NCBI GenBank assembly: GCA_030692905.1 | Contig: JAUYBT010000016.1 | Span: forward strand, 1 to 8,788 | DNA from: Bacteroidales bacterium | GTDB lineage: Bacteria; Bacteroidota; Bacteroidia; Bacteroidales; VadinHA17 | Direction of reading: 5' to 3' | Length of the DNA: 8,788 bases | Part shown: positions 1 to 5,744 of the stretch, in pieces | How the letters are laid out: every line of letters begins with the position of its first letter | Position numbering within the stretch: position 1 is the stretch's first letter | Program-made: the position numbers and the translations under genes | Notes under the pieces: generated by a model | What the model was told of the DNA's origin: nothing | Database searches by the model: none | The model's input: the letters and a program-made list of their open reading frames with translations, nothing else

Positions 1-9
1 AATGAAGCT

Positions 10-29
10 CCCCGCCGCAAGCAGCGGGG
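10..29. repeat. Subterminal hairpin, right end of the IS200-type element
   Basis: An imperfect palindrome pairs CCCCGC (10-15) with GCGGGG (24-29), with a C/A mismatch and a short GC-rich apex. It lies just 3' of the tnpA stop codon. In this family such a hairpin is the transposase-binding right-end structure. It may also stop transcription of tnpA, although no strong U-run follows on the minus strand. Confidence 0.75.
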
Positions 30-33
30 TATC

Positions 34-489
34 TTAAAACAAAACCAACTGTTTACTTTGATGCAAAACTACATACTCTTTCTCAAGCCCTTGGTCTCGA
101 ACGTATTTCGAAATACTTGTCTCATCTCCAAACTTACTGACTGTGTTGACAAAATATCCATCACTCCAAAATTCCCCTCCCCAAAGCTTTTCTTTAACCT
201 TTGGATTATTTCTGAAAACCTCTCGGGCCGTAATACTTTTCACAATCGTTATAATTTGTGTCGGACTCATTCTCGGAATCGATTGTATCAAAAAGTGGAC
301 ATGATTGTTGTCTGTCCCTATCTCAAGAAAGTGAAGTTCATATCTCTTTTCTATTTCAAGACATGTGTCCTTCAATGTTTTATCAACCTCTTTACTTACA
401 ACAACTCTCCGATATTTGGCTGGACATACAAAATGATACAACAATACCGAAACATTATGCGATTTATGTATGTACTCGCTTTCGCTCAT
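34..489 (-). CDS. tnpA: IS200/IS605-family transposase TnpA (Y1 HUH)
   Basis: A single-strand DNA transposase of 151 residues, the usual IS200 TnpA length. The HUH metal-binding motif is H63-V-H65 within NNHVHFLI. The nucleophile is probably Y129 with Q133 four residues later (KYVRDQ), matching the Tyr/Gln helix arrangement known from IS608 TnpA. The conserved stretch FWSDGYFVNTVS lies at 107-118. I chose the ATG at 489 (MSESEYIHK) because a TTG start at 519 would lie inside the left-end hairpin and add ten residues unlike the family. No Shine-Dalgarno sequence is visible. There is no frameshift or internal stop, and all catalytic residues are present, so the protein should be functional. Family knowledge: the enzyme cuts and joins single-stranded ends at hairpins without duplicating the target. 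Confidence 0.92.
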   Translation of the reverse strand: MSESEYIHKSHNVSVLLYHFVCPAKYRRVVVSKEVDKTLKDTCLEIEKRYELHFLEIGTDNNHVHFLIQSIPRMSPTQIITIVKSITAREVFRNNPKVKEKLWGGEFWSDGYFVNTVSKFGDETSISKYVRDQGLEKEYVVLHQSKQLVLF

Positions 490-494
490 ACATG

Positions 495-502
495 CAAAGA
501 TA
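495..502 (-). promoter_or_regulatory. Candidate -7 box for tnpA
   Basis: On the minus strand the sequence TATCTTTG fits the Bacteroidota -7 consensus TAnnTTTG exactly. It ends 5 bases before the chosen tnpA ATG, so transcription would begin at or next to the start codon. The only upstream TTG (517-519, in the hairpin) is 14 bases away, shorter than the usual spacing, so the -33 element is doubtful. Confidence 0.4.
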
Positions 503-511
503 TTACTTTTA

Positions 512-528
512 CGCCGCAAGCGGCGGGG
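512..528. repeat. Subterminal hairpin, left end of the IS200-type element
   Basis: CGCCGC (512-517) pairs perfectly with GCGGCG (520-525) around a minimal AA apex. It lies upstream of tnpA on the minus strand. The 17 bp at 512-528 repeat those at 13-29 with one change, so both ends carry the same binding structure in the same orientation, as expected for the family. Confidence 0.75.
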
Positions 529-530
529 AA

Positions 531-800
531 CTAACCCCTAAAGAGATTAGATATTCTAAGTTCAATAAGCTGATAAATTGCGTAATATGAAGCGGAAACG
601 ATAAATGTCGAGGAGTAAATACTAGAGTATTTTTTAAATAAATTTATAAAATTAATCAAGCAGCTAGAACTGTCTATGCAAAATTTGAATTGAATTGAAT
701 CCTTTATAATAAAACAAACACTAACGGCAGAAACTAACAAGAGAATAATTATCAAAAGCTCTAATAAGGGCTTAATGATTTTAAAAACTATTTTGTCCAT
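531..800 (-). pseudogene. Membrane protein fragment, 3' end cut by the IS200-type element
   Basis: An 89-codon reading frame starting MDKIVFKIIK. Residues about 11-31 form a strong hydrophobic segment (PLLELLIIILLLVSAVSV) and about 58-80 a second, weaker one (YSSIYSSTFIVSASYYAIYQ). It ends at a TAG (531-533) three bases outside the left-end hairpin, so the stop is probably supplied at or near the insertion junction. The layout (TM segment, short Cys-containing loop, second TM, start of a charged helix) looks like the N-terminus of a longer two-TM hypothetical protein. I cannot name a family. The missing 3' part would lie before position 1. The start is the first ATG, about 40 bp past the inverted repeat at 843-974. 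It could instead be an intact small membrane protein. Confidence 0.45.
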
Positions 801-842
801 TTTTTTATTGTTCAGAATGTGTTATAGGATGAGTCATATTAA

Positions 843-974
843 TGCCAACGGCCCGCAGCTACACGCTGGCTGGGAGATTACCTCTGAAGTTCCCACGCGG
901 TTCTGCCGTTCGAATATACACTTTCCTGTCGGGCGACCACGAAAACCCTGCTTGCGGGTAGTTGCTGTTATGCA
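843..974 (-). repeat. Imperfect inverted repeat of about 130 bp, resembling an integron attC site
   Basis: The two ends can pair. On the minus strand TGCATAACAGC (964-974) faces GCCGTTGGCA (843-852) with one bulge and one mismatch. Further in, CTACCCGC (953-960) faces GCGTGTAG (858-865) with one mismatch, and AGGG faces CCCA/GCC sequence with more mismatches. A stem interrupted by bulges at both ends of a 130-bp segment, with GCATAAC on one side and GTTGGCA on the other, is how attC sites are built (RYYYAAC ... GTTRRRY). Each core deviates from the consensus, so the identity is uncertain. It could be another dispersed intergenic palindrome. Confidence 0.4.
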
Positions 975-1123
975 CTGGGCTTTGTTGAGTTTTCCAGTTT
1001 CCTTATTCTGAAATACTCAACTATTTCCTCTTTTGTCATTTTGGAAAGCTTTTCGCTCAATCTTTCTCGTTGTTTGCGCATGAATTTTACAGCGTCAAAC
1101 GTTTTCTCAGTTGTTGTCTTCAT
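968..1123 (-). CDS. Small antitoxin-like protein partnered with a PIN-domain toxin
   Basis: A 51-codon gene beginning MKTTTEKTFDAVKFMRKQRE and ending KPSA. It resembles, from memory, the short charged ORFs that follow PIN-domain genes in Bacteroidota, with an FDAVKFMR-like start and a KMTKEEIVEYFR helix (29-39). In those pairs the small protein is presumed to be the antitoxin. Its ATG overlaps the stop codon of the PIN fragment (ATGA), so the two were translationally coupled. The frame is open and looks complete, but the toxin it would neutralise is deleted, so it may be an orphan under decay. The TAA stop (968-970) lies inside the GCATAAC end of the adjacent inverted repeat, as is common for cassette genes and their attC sites. 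Confidence 0.55.
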   Translation of the reverse strand: MKTTTEKTFDAVKFMRKQRERLSEKLSKMTKEEIVEYFRIRKLENSTKPSA

Positions 1124-1224
1124 AAGTCATAAAGTCTCTCGAAAAGCGGTCTTGTAAATTTGGAAAACTCTTCATCGAAATAACCGCCAAAAACTGATGT
1201 GTCTATATAAATTCTTTGTTTCAT
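1120..1224 (-). pseudogene. PIN-domain (VapC-like) toxin, internally deleted remnant
   Basis: A 34-residue reading frame starts with MKQRIYIDTSVFGGYFDEEF. This is the characteristic N-terminus of Bacteroidota PIN-domain proteins, with the first active-site aspartate at D8 (YIDTSVFGG). Full proteins of this type are roughly 140-160 residues; here the frame closes after RLYDL. The later acidic residues that complete the metal site are absent, so it cannot be an active nuclease. The stop codon still overlaps the next gene's ATG by four bases, which suggests an in-frame internal deletion that joined the N-terminus to the original last codons. A premature stop by chance is the alternative. It is transcribed toward the antitoxin-like gene. 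Confidence 0.6.
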
Positions 1225-1228
1225 GCAT

Positions 1229-1236
1229 TAAAGATA
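1229..1236 (-). promoter_or_regulatory. Weak -7-like box ahead of the PIN remnant
   Basis: The minus-strand sequence TATCTTTA matches TAnnTTTG at seven of eight positions and ends 5 bases before the PIN ATG at 1224. No -33 TTG is seen at proper spacing. The geometry mirrors the tnpA box at 495-502. It could be a relic promoter of the toxin/antitoxin pair. Confidence 0.25.
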
Positions 1237-1283
1237 GTGAAAATCTCTGGAATTCTATCTGGTTTTTGATGCGCTTTCTTTTA

Positions 1284-1297
1284 GCCTTGTGCATAAC
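1284..1297 (-). repeat. Inverted repeat arm bracketing the toxin/antitoxin remnant
   Basis: Minus-strand GTTATGCACAAGGC here mirrors plus-strand GTTATGCACTGGGC at 967-980 (12 of 14 identical, including nine in a row). Together the arms bracket a 331-bp block holding the PIN remnant and the antitoxin-like gene. They could be cassette boundaries (GTT... cores) or terminal repeats of a small mobile unit. The inner arm also contains the end of the antitoxin-like gene. Confidence 0.4.
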
Positions 1298-1425
1298 ATG
1301 AAAATTATAAAGAGGGAAATTTCAGCTTTAGTGACCGGAAAGATCAGTCCGGAATTGGCAACCTGAATTAAATAATTATACCGGTGTAAATTGCTCAAAT
1401 GATCTTATTTTCTATTTTTTAATAA
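1298..1425. other. Short intergenic stretch without a clear gene
   Basis: AT-rich sequence between the accessory block and the TPR gene promoter. It contains a small imperfect inverted repeat (CCGGA at 1335-1339, TCCGG at 1348-1352) and a 22-codon plus-strand frame from the ATG at 1298. No RNA gene, terminator or convincing coding region is seen. Confidence 0.5.
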
Positions 1426-1460
1426 TTTGTTTCAGAATTACTTGAAAAAAATTACTTTTG
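1426..1460 (+). promoter_or_regulatory. Bacteroidota-type promoter for the TPR gene
   Basis: TACTTTTG at 1453-1460 matches the -7 consensus TAnnTTTG exactly. A TTTG at 1426-1429 can serve as the -33 element, with a spacer a few bases longer than usual. A leader of about 30 bases remains before the ATG at 1498. Confidence 0.55.
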
Positions 1461-1497
1461 CGGTGGTAAATTTTGAAGTTAAACAGTAAAGACCCGT

Positions 1498-2184
1498 ATG
1501 GCTAAGAATAAAAAGGATGAAAATCCACAGTCCATTTCAAATGTTGAACAGACGCTGACCAGAACAGAACATTTCCTTGAAGAAAATTATAAGACTTTAT
1601 TGACAGGATTAGGAGTAATAATTGCATTGGTAGGAATATTCTGGCTTGGCAAGCTCTATCTTAACAAAAGAAACGATGAGGCTCAGTCTCAGATATACCA
1701 GGCTGAAAAATATCTTGAAATGGATTCACTTAATCTTGCATTAAATGGAGATGGAAACTATCTGGGATTTCTTGATATAGCCAAGGATTACAAATTTACA
1801 AATACCGGCAATCTTGCACAATATAATGCAGGGATCTGCTATCTGCATCTTGGTGAATACCAGCAGGCAATTGACTTTCTTGACAAATATTCAAAAAAAG
1901 ATATGGTTCTCGGGTCATTAGCCATAGGGGCTACCGGTGATGCTTATGTAGAACTGGGTGATGTTGATAAGGGTGTTGCAAAGTACGTTGAAGCTGCAGA
2001 TTTTGCTAAAAATTCTTTTAATACACCATTATTTCTGATGAAAGCCGGTGAGATATATGAATTAAACGGAAAATACTCCGAAGCATTAAAAGTTTACGAA
2101 AGAATTGAGAGTGAGTATCCTTTGAGCACTGAAGGAACAACAATAGAAAAGTATATTGCAAGGGTAAAACTTCTTATTAAGTAG
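1498..2184 (+). CDS. Membrane-anchored tetratricopeptide repeat protein
   Basis: A 228-residue protein with a short charged cytoplasmic N-terminus, one transmembrane segment at about 33-55 (TLLTGLGVIIALVGIFWLG), and a C-terminal TPR region on the other side of the membrane. TPR-like helix pairs are visible at about 105-134 (AQYNAGICYLHLGEYQQAI), 137-171 and 174-208 (AGEIYELNGKYSEALKVYE). The architecture resembles YfgM/TPR_21 proteins, which bind at the Sec translocon and periplasmic chaperones in Escherichia coli, but that function is only inferred here. In Bacteroidota this TPR gene often sits just before ribH, as here. The ATG follows a good promoter, and the MAKNKK start fits relatives. 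A strong terminator separates it from ribH, so the pairing may be conserved without full co-transcription. Confidence 0.85.
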   Translation: MAKNKKDENPQSISNVEQTLTRTEHFLEENYKTLLTGLGVIIALVGIFWLGKLYLNKRNDEAQSQIYQAEKYLEMDSLNLALNGDGNYLGFLDIAKDYKFTNTGNLAQYNAGICYLHLGEYQQAIDFLDKYSKKDMVLGSLAIGATGDAYVELGDVDKGVAKYVEAADFAKNSFNTPLFLMKAGEIYELNGKYSEALKVYERIESEYPLSTEGTTIEKYIARVKLLIK

Positions 2185-2218
2185 TTGATATAAATAAATT
2201 ACTTGCATTTATAAAACC

Positions 2219-2259
2219 ACGCATCGGACTCATTTCTTTCTGAGACAGATGCGTTTTTT
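2219..2259 (+). terminator. Rho-independent terminator after the TPR gene
   Basis: ACGCATC (2219-2225) pairs with GATGCGT (2248-2254), an inner CTCA (2229-2232) pairs with TGAG (2241-2244), and six Ts run through 2254-2259. It lies 35 bases after the TPR stop codon and only 17 bases before the ribH ATG, so it terminates the TPR transcript or acts as an attenuator in a ribH leader. Confidence 0.8.
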
Positions 2260-2276
2260 ATTTAAAAAATGTAATT

Positions 2277-2765
2277 ATGAGCACTGTTAACCTATCAGTT
2301 TACGATCCGGAAAGTGTTCCCGATGCCAGCGAAATGCGTTTTGGCATTGTTGTTTCAGACTGGAACAGAGAAGTTACATGGTCATTACTGGAAGGCGCCG
2401 TTAATACCCTTGAAAAACACGGAGCAACTGATGATAATATTATTGTCAAACATGTTCCCGGCAGTTTTGAACTCACCCTTGGCGCTCAGTTTCTTGCAGA
2501 GTATGATGATCTTGATGCAGTTATATGTCTTGGTTGTGTTATCCAGGGTGAGACACCTCATTTTACATATATATGTCAGGGAGTAACTCAGGGAATAACT
2601 CAACTCAATATGGAGTACAACATACCTTTTGTTTTTGGAGTTCTCACAACCAATACCCATCAGCAGGCCATTGACAGAGCCGGAGGAATACATGGAAATA
2701 AAGGTGATGAAGCTGCAGTTACAGCAATTAAAATGGCCGCATTGCAGCGTGAAACAGAGAAATAA
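2277..2765 (+). CDS. ribH: 6,7-dimethyl-8-ribityllumazine synthase
   Basis: Condenses 5-amino-6-ribitylamino-uracildione with 3,4-dihydroxy-2-butanone 4-phosphate to give lumazine, the penultimate step of riboflavin synthesis, in the cytoplasm. The 162 residues cover the whole family. Visible signatures: FGIVVSDWN (22-30, aromatic W29 for substrate stacking), PGSFE (61-65), the active-site stretch VIQGETPHF with the presumed catalytic H95, GVLTTNTHQQAIDRAG (121-136), and GNKGDEAA (140-147) near the phosphate site. The Q90 before GET, where many homologues have Arg, is as I remember it in Bacteroidota. The start fits relatives, with about 20 residues before the first strand. No FMN riboswitch is visible upstream, and no clear separate promoter was found between the terminator and the ATG. 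It is convergent with addB, 38 bases apart. Confidence 0.97.
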   Translation: MSTVNLSVYDPESVPDASEMRFGIVVSDWNREVTWSLLEGAVNTLEKHGATDDNIIVKHVPGSFELTLGAQFLAEYDDLDAVICLGCVIQGETPHFTYICQGVTQGITQLNMEYNIPFVFGVLTTNTHQQAIDRAGGIHGNKGDEAAVTAIKMAALQRETEK

Positions 2766-2803
2766 GGCTATCTGAGTATTTTACGCACAAATGCCACTCT
2801 GCC

Positions 2804-5701
2804 TTACCTCATACATAATGTTTTATAGGGACAGTAAGAACATTTGCTCCTTATTTCGCTTGTCATTAAAAAGGGTTCATCATTGCTGAAGATTGTATTA
2901 ATAACTCCCTTAAGACCATTCATAAATTCTTCTCTGACTAATCTGTAATCATCAATTACTAACTCACTTTTATTATCTGTTTTCAGTCGGAGTTTATCTG
3001 TAAGCGGGCCTCCTGTCAATTTCTTTATCATATATACTGAAGGTCGCACAACACTCCCAGGTTTGTTTGACAGATATGCCTCGCAATAAAGCAAGGTTTG
3101 AAGCCATCCGTCAGGATCTTTCTTCCTGTCGTCGGCAAACAGGTCACCGGGTGAATTAATCATTTCAGCGACTGTCCCGGTCTTGTAATCAACAATCCTG
3201 GTCACACCGTTAACGACATCAATCCGGTCAACCTTACCTCCTGTTAGAATCTCAATCTGAGATCCATTTGAATGTACAGACATTATGAAGCTGAAAGAGT
3301 CTTCAAGATTGAGAATAGTAAGGGGTGCGAGTGTTTTATCAGTATGGAGTATCCTGATCAGGTATGCCATTAATACATCTCTGACTATCAGTTCGTTTCC
3401 ACTAATCAAGCCATCCCTGCCATCTTTGAATTTTTTATTAATTGCTTTATTAATGACTCTCGCAAGAAACTGCTTGTTTCTGATGATAGAATTGAGCATT
3501 TCTCCGGTAAGAACCTGACCTATGTAATCCTGGTAGATGCTCTTCATTATTTCATGTAAAATATTTCCCAGCATAGCGGGATCAATATCTGTGGAGACCT
3601 TTCCCGGTTCTTTCAAATGGTTTACATAACGGTAATAGAACTTCATCCTGCAATTCAGCCATGTATTTATGGCCGAAGGAGACAATATCCTGCCTTTGCT
3701 CTTATCCAGAAACTGAGAGTTTAATTGCAGTATATGTTCTGCTGTTCTTTCAATTCTTTCTCCTATTGAACCGTGTGTTCTTATCTCAAAGTTCAGGTCC
3801 ATGAAATCGGGCTTCATTGCCGTTTCATATTTCATCTGAATAAGAAACCTGCTCATCTCTCCGCTTCTTAAACCCTCGGAGTTGGAATTATATGTAAAGG
3901 TTACATTTTCCGCTCTTTGAAGAAGTCTGTAAAAGTGGTAAGCATATATTGACTCCTGGTAGTTGACAGATGGAAGACCGAAGGCTTCCCGCAGACTAAA
4001 CGGGATGAATGATGAAGCTGCAGAAACAGCAGGTAAAACACCCTCATTAACTGACAGAATAATCAGATTCTTAAAATCCAGTGCCCGCGTTTCAAGAATA
4101 CCCATGATCTGAACGCCAGACAAAGGTTCACCTGAAAACGGAACAGATTGAATTCTTAACATCTTATCAAGAATTCTTATGTAGGTATCTGCGGTAAAAC
4201 TGACATCAGTACTGTTAACAATGGTCTCCAGCCTGTTTATTGACAGAACTACCCTGTAAATAAACTCATTCCTTATATTCCGCTGAACAGGGTTTTTATC
4301 GGAACCATCCGGGTCTTTTTCATTATTAAGCGCAATAAGAGAAAGGATATCTTTAAAATATTCAGACAGTGAAGCAGGCGTTAGCGGTTTTTTAAAGACC
4401 CTTACAAGATTTTCCGATCGGGCAAAACGATCAGAGGGTACCCAGATAAGATTAGTTTTTGTTATTTCATTGATTATCTGATTATCTGACTCGCTTATTA
4501 ATCCTGACAATAACGTATGTTTAAGGATACTTATCACATCCTTGAAACTGAAACGGACTACCCCATTCGTAGTAGTTGCAGTTCTCTGAAGATCCATCAG
4601 ATGCTTTACGAGAGTATAAACAAGGGTCTGCCTAAGAGGATGACCCATTGTAATATTTATATCACCGATATTTTCCGGGAGGCTGGTCATAACGGGCATC
4701 AACAGGTTCTCGTCAGCAAGAACAACTGCTGTATGATGGGCATTACCTGCTTTCAGATCAGGCAATTCTTCAATTAATTGTGAAATAAGTTTTACCTGGG
4801 CAACATCAGAGGAAGTATCAATAACACGGCGCCGTACATTCGTGACTCCGGCTGAAATCATTGTATCATAACTCCAGTCAGATGGCATATCATTACCGAA
4901 GATTTTCAGGTTATCCCGTAAGAAAAAACCTGCAGAGTTCAATTTTTCTTCTTTAATGTAGGAATTATCATAGTCCCAGTAAAAGCGGGCTTTGCCTGCT
5001 TTTTTAAACCTGTTCATAACCACTTTCTCACATTCATTCAACGCATTGAATCCAATAAAATGAACCATATCCCAGCGGGTTCCGGATGTAAAATCCTTTT
5101 CAGAGTTTTCAGCCAGCTCCCTGAGTATCATGCCTTCATATGCCAGGTTTTGTTCTTTCAAAGAGCTTCTGAAGCCGGAATACAAATCATTAAGAACCGA
5201 CCAGATACTTAAAAATCCAGATTTTTCAATGGTTGGTTTATCGGGATTAAAATTTACCCAGAACCTTTTAATGATTTCAACCTGTGTTTCGGTCAGACCT
5301 CCAAACTGCTGATCGATAATTTTGATATCCTGAATATTACGAAACAACAATGATGCATCCACAAGATATTTGTCAACATCATCAAAATCATTAAGAAGCA
5401 TATCACCCCAGAAATAAAACTCATCAAAACTTTCTGGTGATTTCTTCAACTTCCGGTAAACTTTATAGAGCTCAAAAAGAAGTATCTCATTGCCGGCAGT
5501 CTGAAGAGAGGAATGTGATCCGAATAGTTCATTAATTGTGAAAATTGATGGTACCCATACCGGTTTTTCAATCCTGGCAGCCAGATACTTAAGGAAATAA
5601 AGTCCGGCCCGCCGGTTTGGAAAAACAATACATTGTTTATTAAGACGATCAAGGTATTCATCATGCAGTAGTGCCGCTATTCTTTCAAGAAAGTAGGTCA
5701 T
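2804..5701 (-). CDS. addB: AddB-type PD-(D/E)XK nuclease subunit with iron-sulfur cluster
   Basis: A 965-residue protein, the usual size for AddB-like subunits in Bacteroidota. The N-terminal two thirds is a helicase-like fold without an ATP site: where a Walker A loop is expected there is CIVFPNRRAG (24-33). LETRALDF...NEGVLP (536-557) is the AddB form of helicase motif V. The C-terminal nuclease is complete, with H716 (LGNILHE), D825 (GKVDRID) and D838-Y-K840 (DYKTG). Four cysteines, C684, C954, C957 and C963, show the spacing of the 4Fe-4S staple known in AddB and related nucleases. With AddA it should degrade double-strand ends and produce 3' overhangs for RecA. It is the last gene of the operon, 43 bases after the radical SAM gene. 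The gap is almost entirely an 8-bp tandem repeat that ends one base before the ATG. No terminator is seen before ribH. Confidence 0.9.
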   Translation of the reverse strand: MTYFLERIAALLHDEYLDRLNKQCIVFPNRRAGLYFLKYLAARIEKPVWVPSIFTINELFGSHSSLQTAGNEILLFELYKVYRKLKKSPESFDEFYFWGDMLLNDFDDVDKYLVDASLLFRNIQDIKIIDQQFGGLTETQVEIIKRFWVNFNPDKPTIEKSGFLSIWSVLNDLYSGFRSSLKEQNLAYEGMILRELAENSEKDFTSGTRWDMVHFIGFNALNECEKVVMNRFKKAGKARFYWDYDNSYIKEEKLNSAGFFLRDNLKIFGNDMPSDWSYDTMISAGVTNVRRRVIDTSSDVAQVKLISQLIEELPDLKAGNAHHTAVVLADENLLMPVMTSLPENIGDINITMGHPLRQTLVYTLVKHLMDLQRTATTTNGVVRFSFKDVISILKHTLLSGLISESDNQIINEITKTNLIWVPSDRFARSENLVRVFKKPLTPASLSEYFKDILSLIALNNEKDPDGSDKNPVQRNIRNEFIYRVVLSINRLETIVNSTDVSFTADTYIRILDKMLRIQSVPFSGEPLSGVQIMGILETRALDFKNLIILSVNEGVLPAVSAASSFIPFSLREAFGLPSVNYQESIYAYHFYRLLQRAENVTFTYNSNSEGLRSGEMSRFLIQMKYETAMKPDFMDLNFEIRTHGSIGERIERTAEHILQLNSQFLDKSKGRILSPSAINTWLNCRMKFYYRYVNHLKEPGKVSTDIDPAMLGNILHEIMKSIYQDYIGQVLTGEMLNSIIRNKQFLARVINKAINKKFKDGRDGLISGNELIVRDVLMAYLIRILHTDKTLAPLTILNLEDSFSFIMSVHSNGSQIEILTGGKVDRIDVVNGVTRIVDYKTGTVAEMINSPGDLFADDRKKDPDGWLQTLLYCEAYLSNKPGSVVRPSVYMIKKLTGGPLTDKLRLKTDNKSELVIDDYRLVREEFMNGLKGVINTIFSNDEPFLMTSEIRSKCSYCPYKTLCMR

Positions 5702-5702
5702 T

Positions 5703-5742
5703 GGTTGTCTGGTTGTCTGGTTGTCTTGTTGTCTTGTTGTCT
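5703..5742. repeat. Five-copy 8-bp tandem repeat before addB
   Basis: Three copies of GGTTGTCT (5703-5726) followed by two of TGTTGTCT (5727-5742), uninterrupted. On the coding strand it reads as A-rich AGACAACM repeats filling the gap between the radical SAM stop codon and the addB ATG, exactly where ribosomes would load. Copy-number change by slippage would alter this spacing. Confidence 0.95.
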
Positions 5743-5744
5743 AA

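Larger units (their letters stand above)
1..535 (-). mobile_element. IS200/IS605-family insertion sequence (tnpA only)
   Basis: A compact element of about 0.5 kb holds a single transposase gene (34-489, minus) between two GC-rich hairpins. The two ends share a 17-bp direct repeat, CGCCGCAAGCRGCGGGG, at 13-29 and 512-528 (16 of 17 identical). This is the subterminal hairpin pattern used by HUH single-strand transposases. No tnpB is present, so it belongs to the IS200 type. The exact ends cannot be fixed, because this family makes no target duplication and the cleavage tetranucleotides are not recognisable by eye. The right end could extend past position 1. The transposase appears intact, so the element may be active. 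Confidence 0.85.

Noticed and set aside
58..590. Plus-strand reading frames across the IS element (58-534 and 258-590)
   Set aside because: They are antisense to tnpA, which has clear catalytic motifs, and their translations show no domain-like composition.
775..1011. Plus-strand 78-codon reading frame
   Set aside because: It runs through the attC-like inverted repeat and antisense to the antitoxin-like gene. The translation is low-quality and matches nothing recognisable.
2184..2206. Possible ribH promoter (TTG at 2185, TACTTGC at 2200)
   Set aside because: The -7 candidate matches the consensus poorly and the spacing is only 12 bases. Any transcript would also have to pass the terminator.
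2185..2276. FMN riboswitch upstream of ribH
   Set aside because: The gap is under 100 bases and shows none of the conserved FMN aptamer strings; only the terminator hairpin is seen.
2314..2693. Overlapping frames within ribH on both strands
   Set aside because: Shadows of ribH, whose own frame carries all lumazine synthase motifs.
3285..5312. Plus-strand frames inside addB (3285-3518, 4517-4777, 5130-5312)
   Set aside because: Antisense shadows of a long, motif-complete gene, with no promoter or start context.
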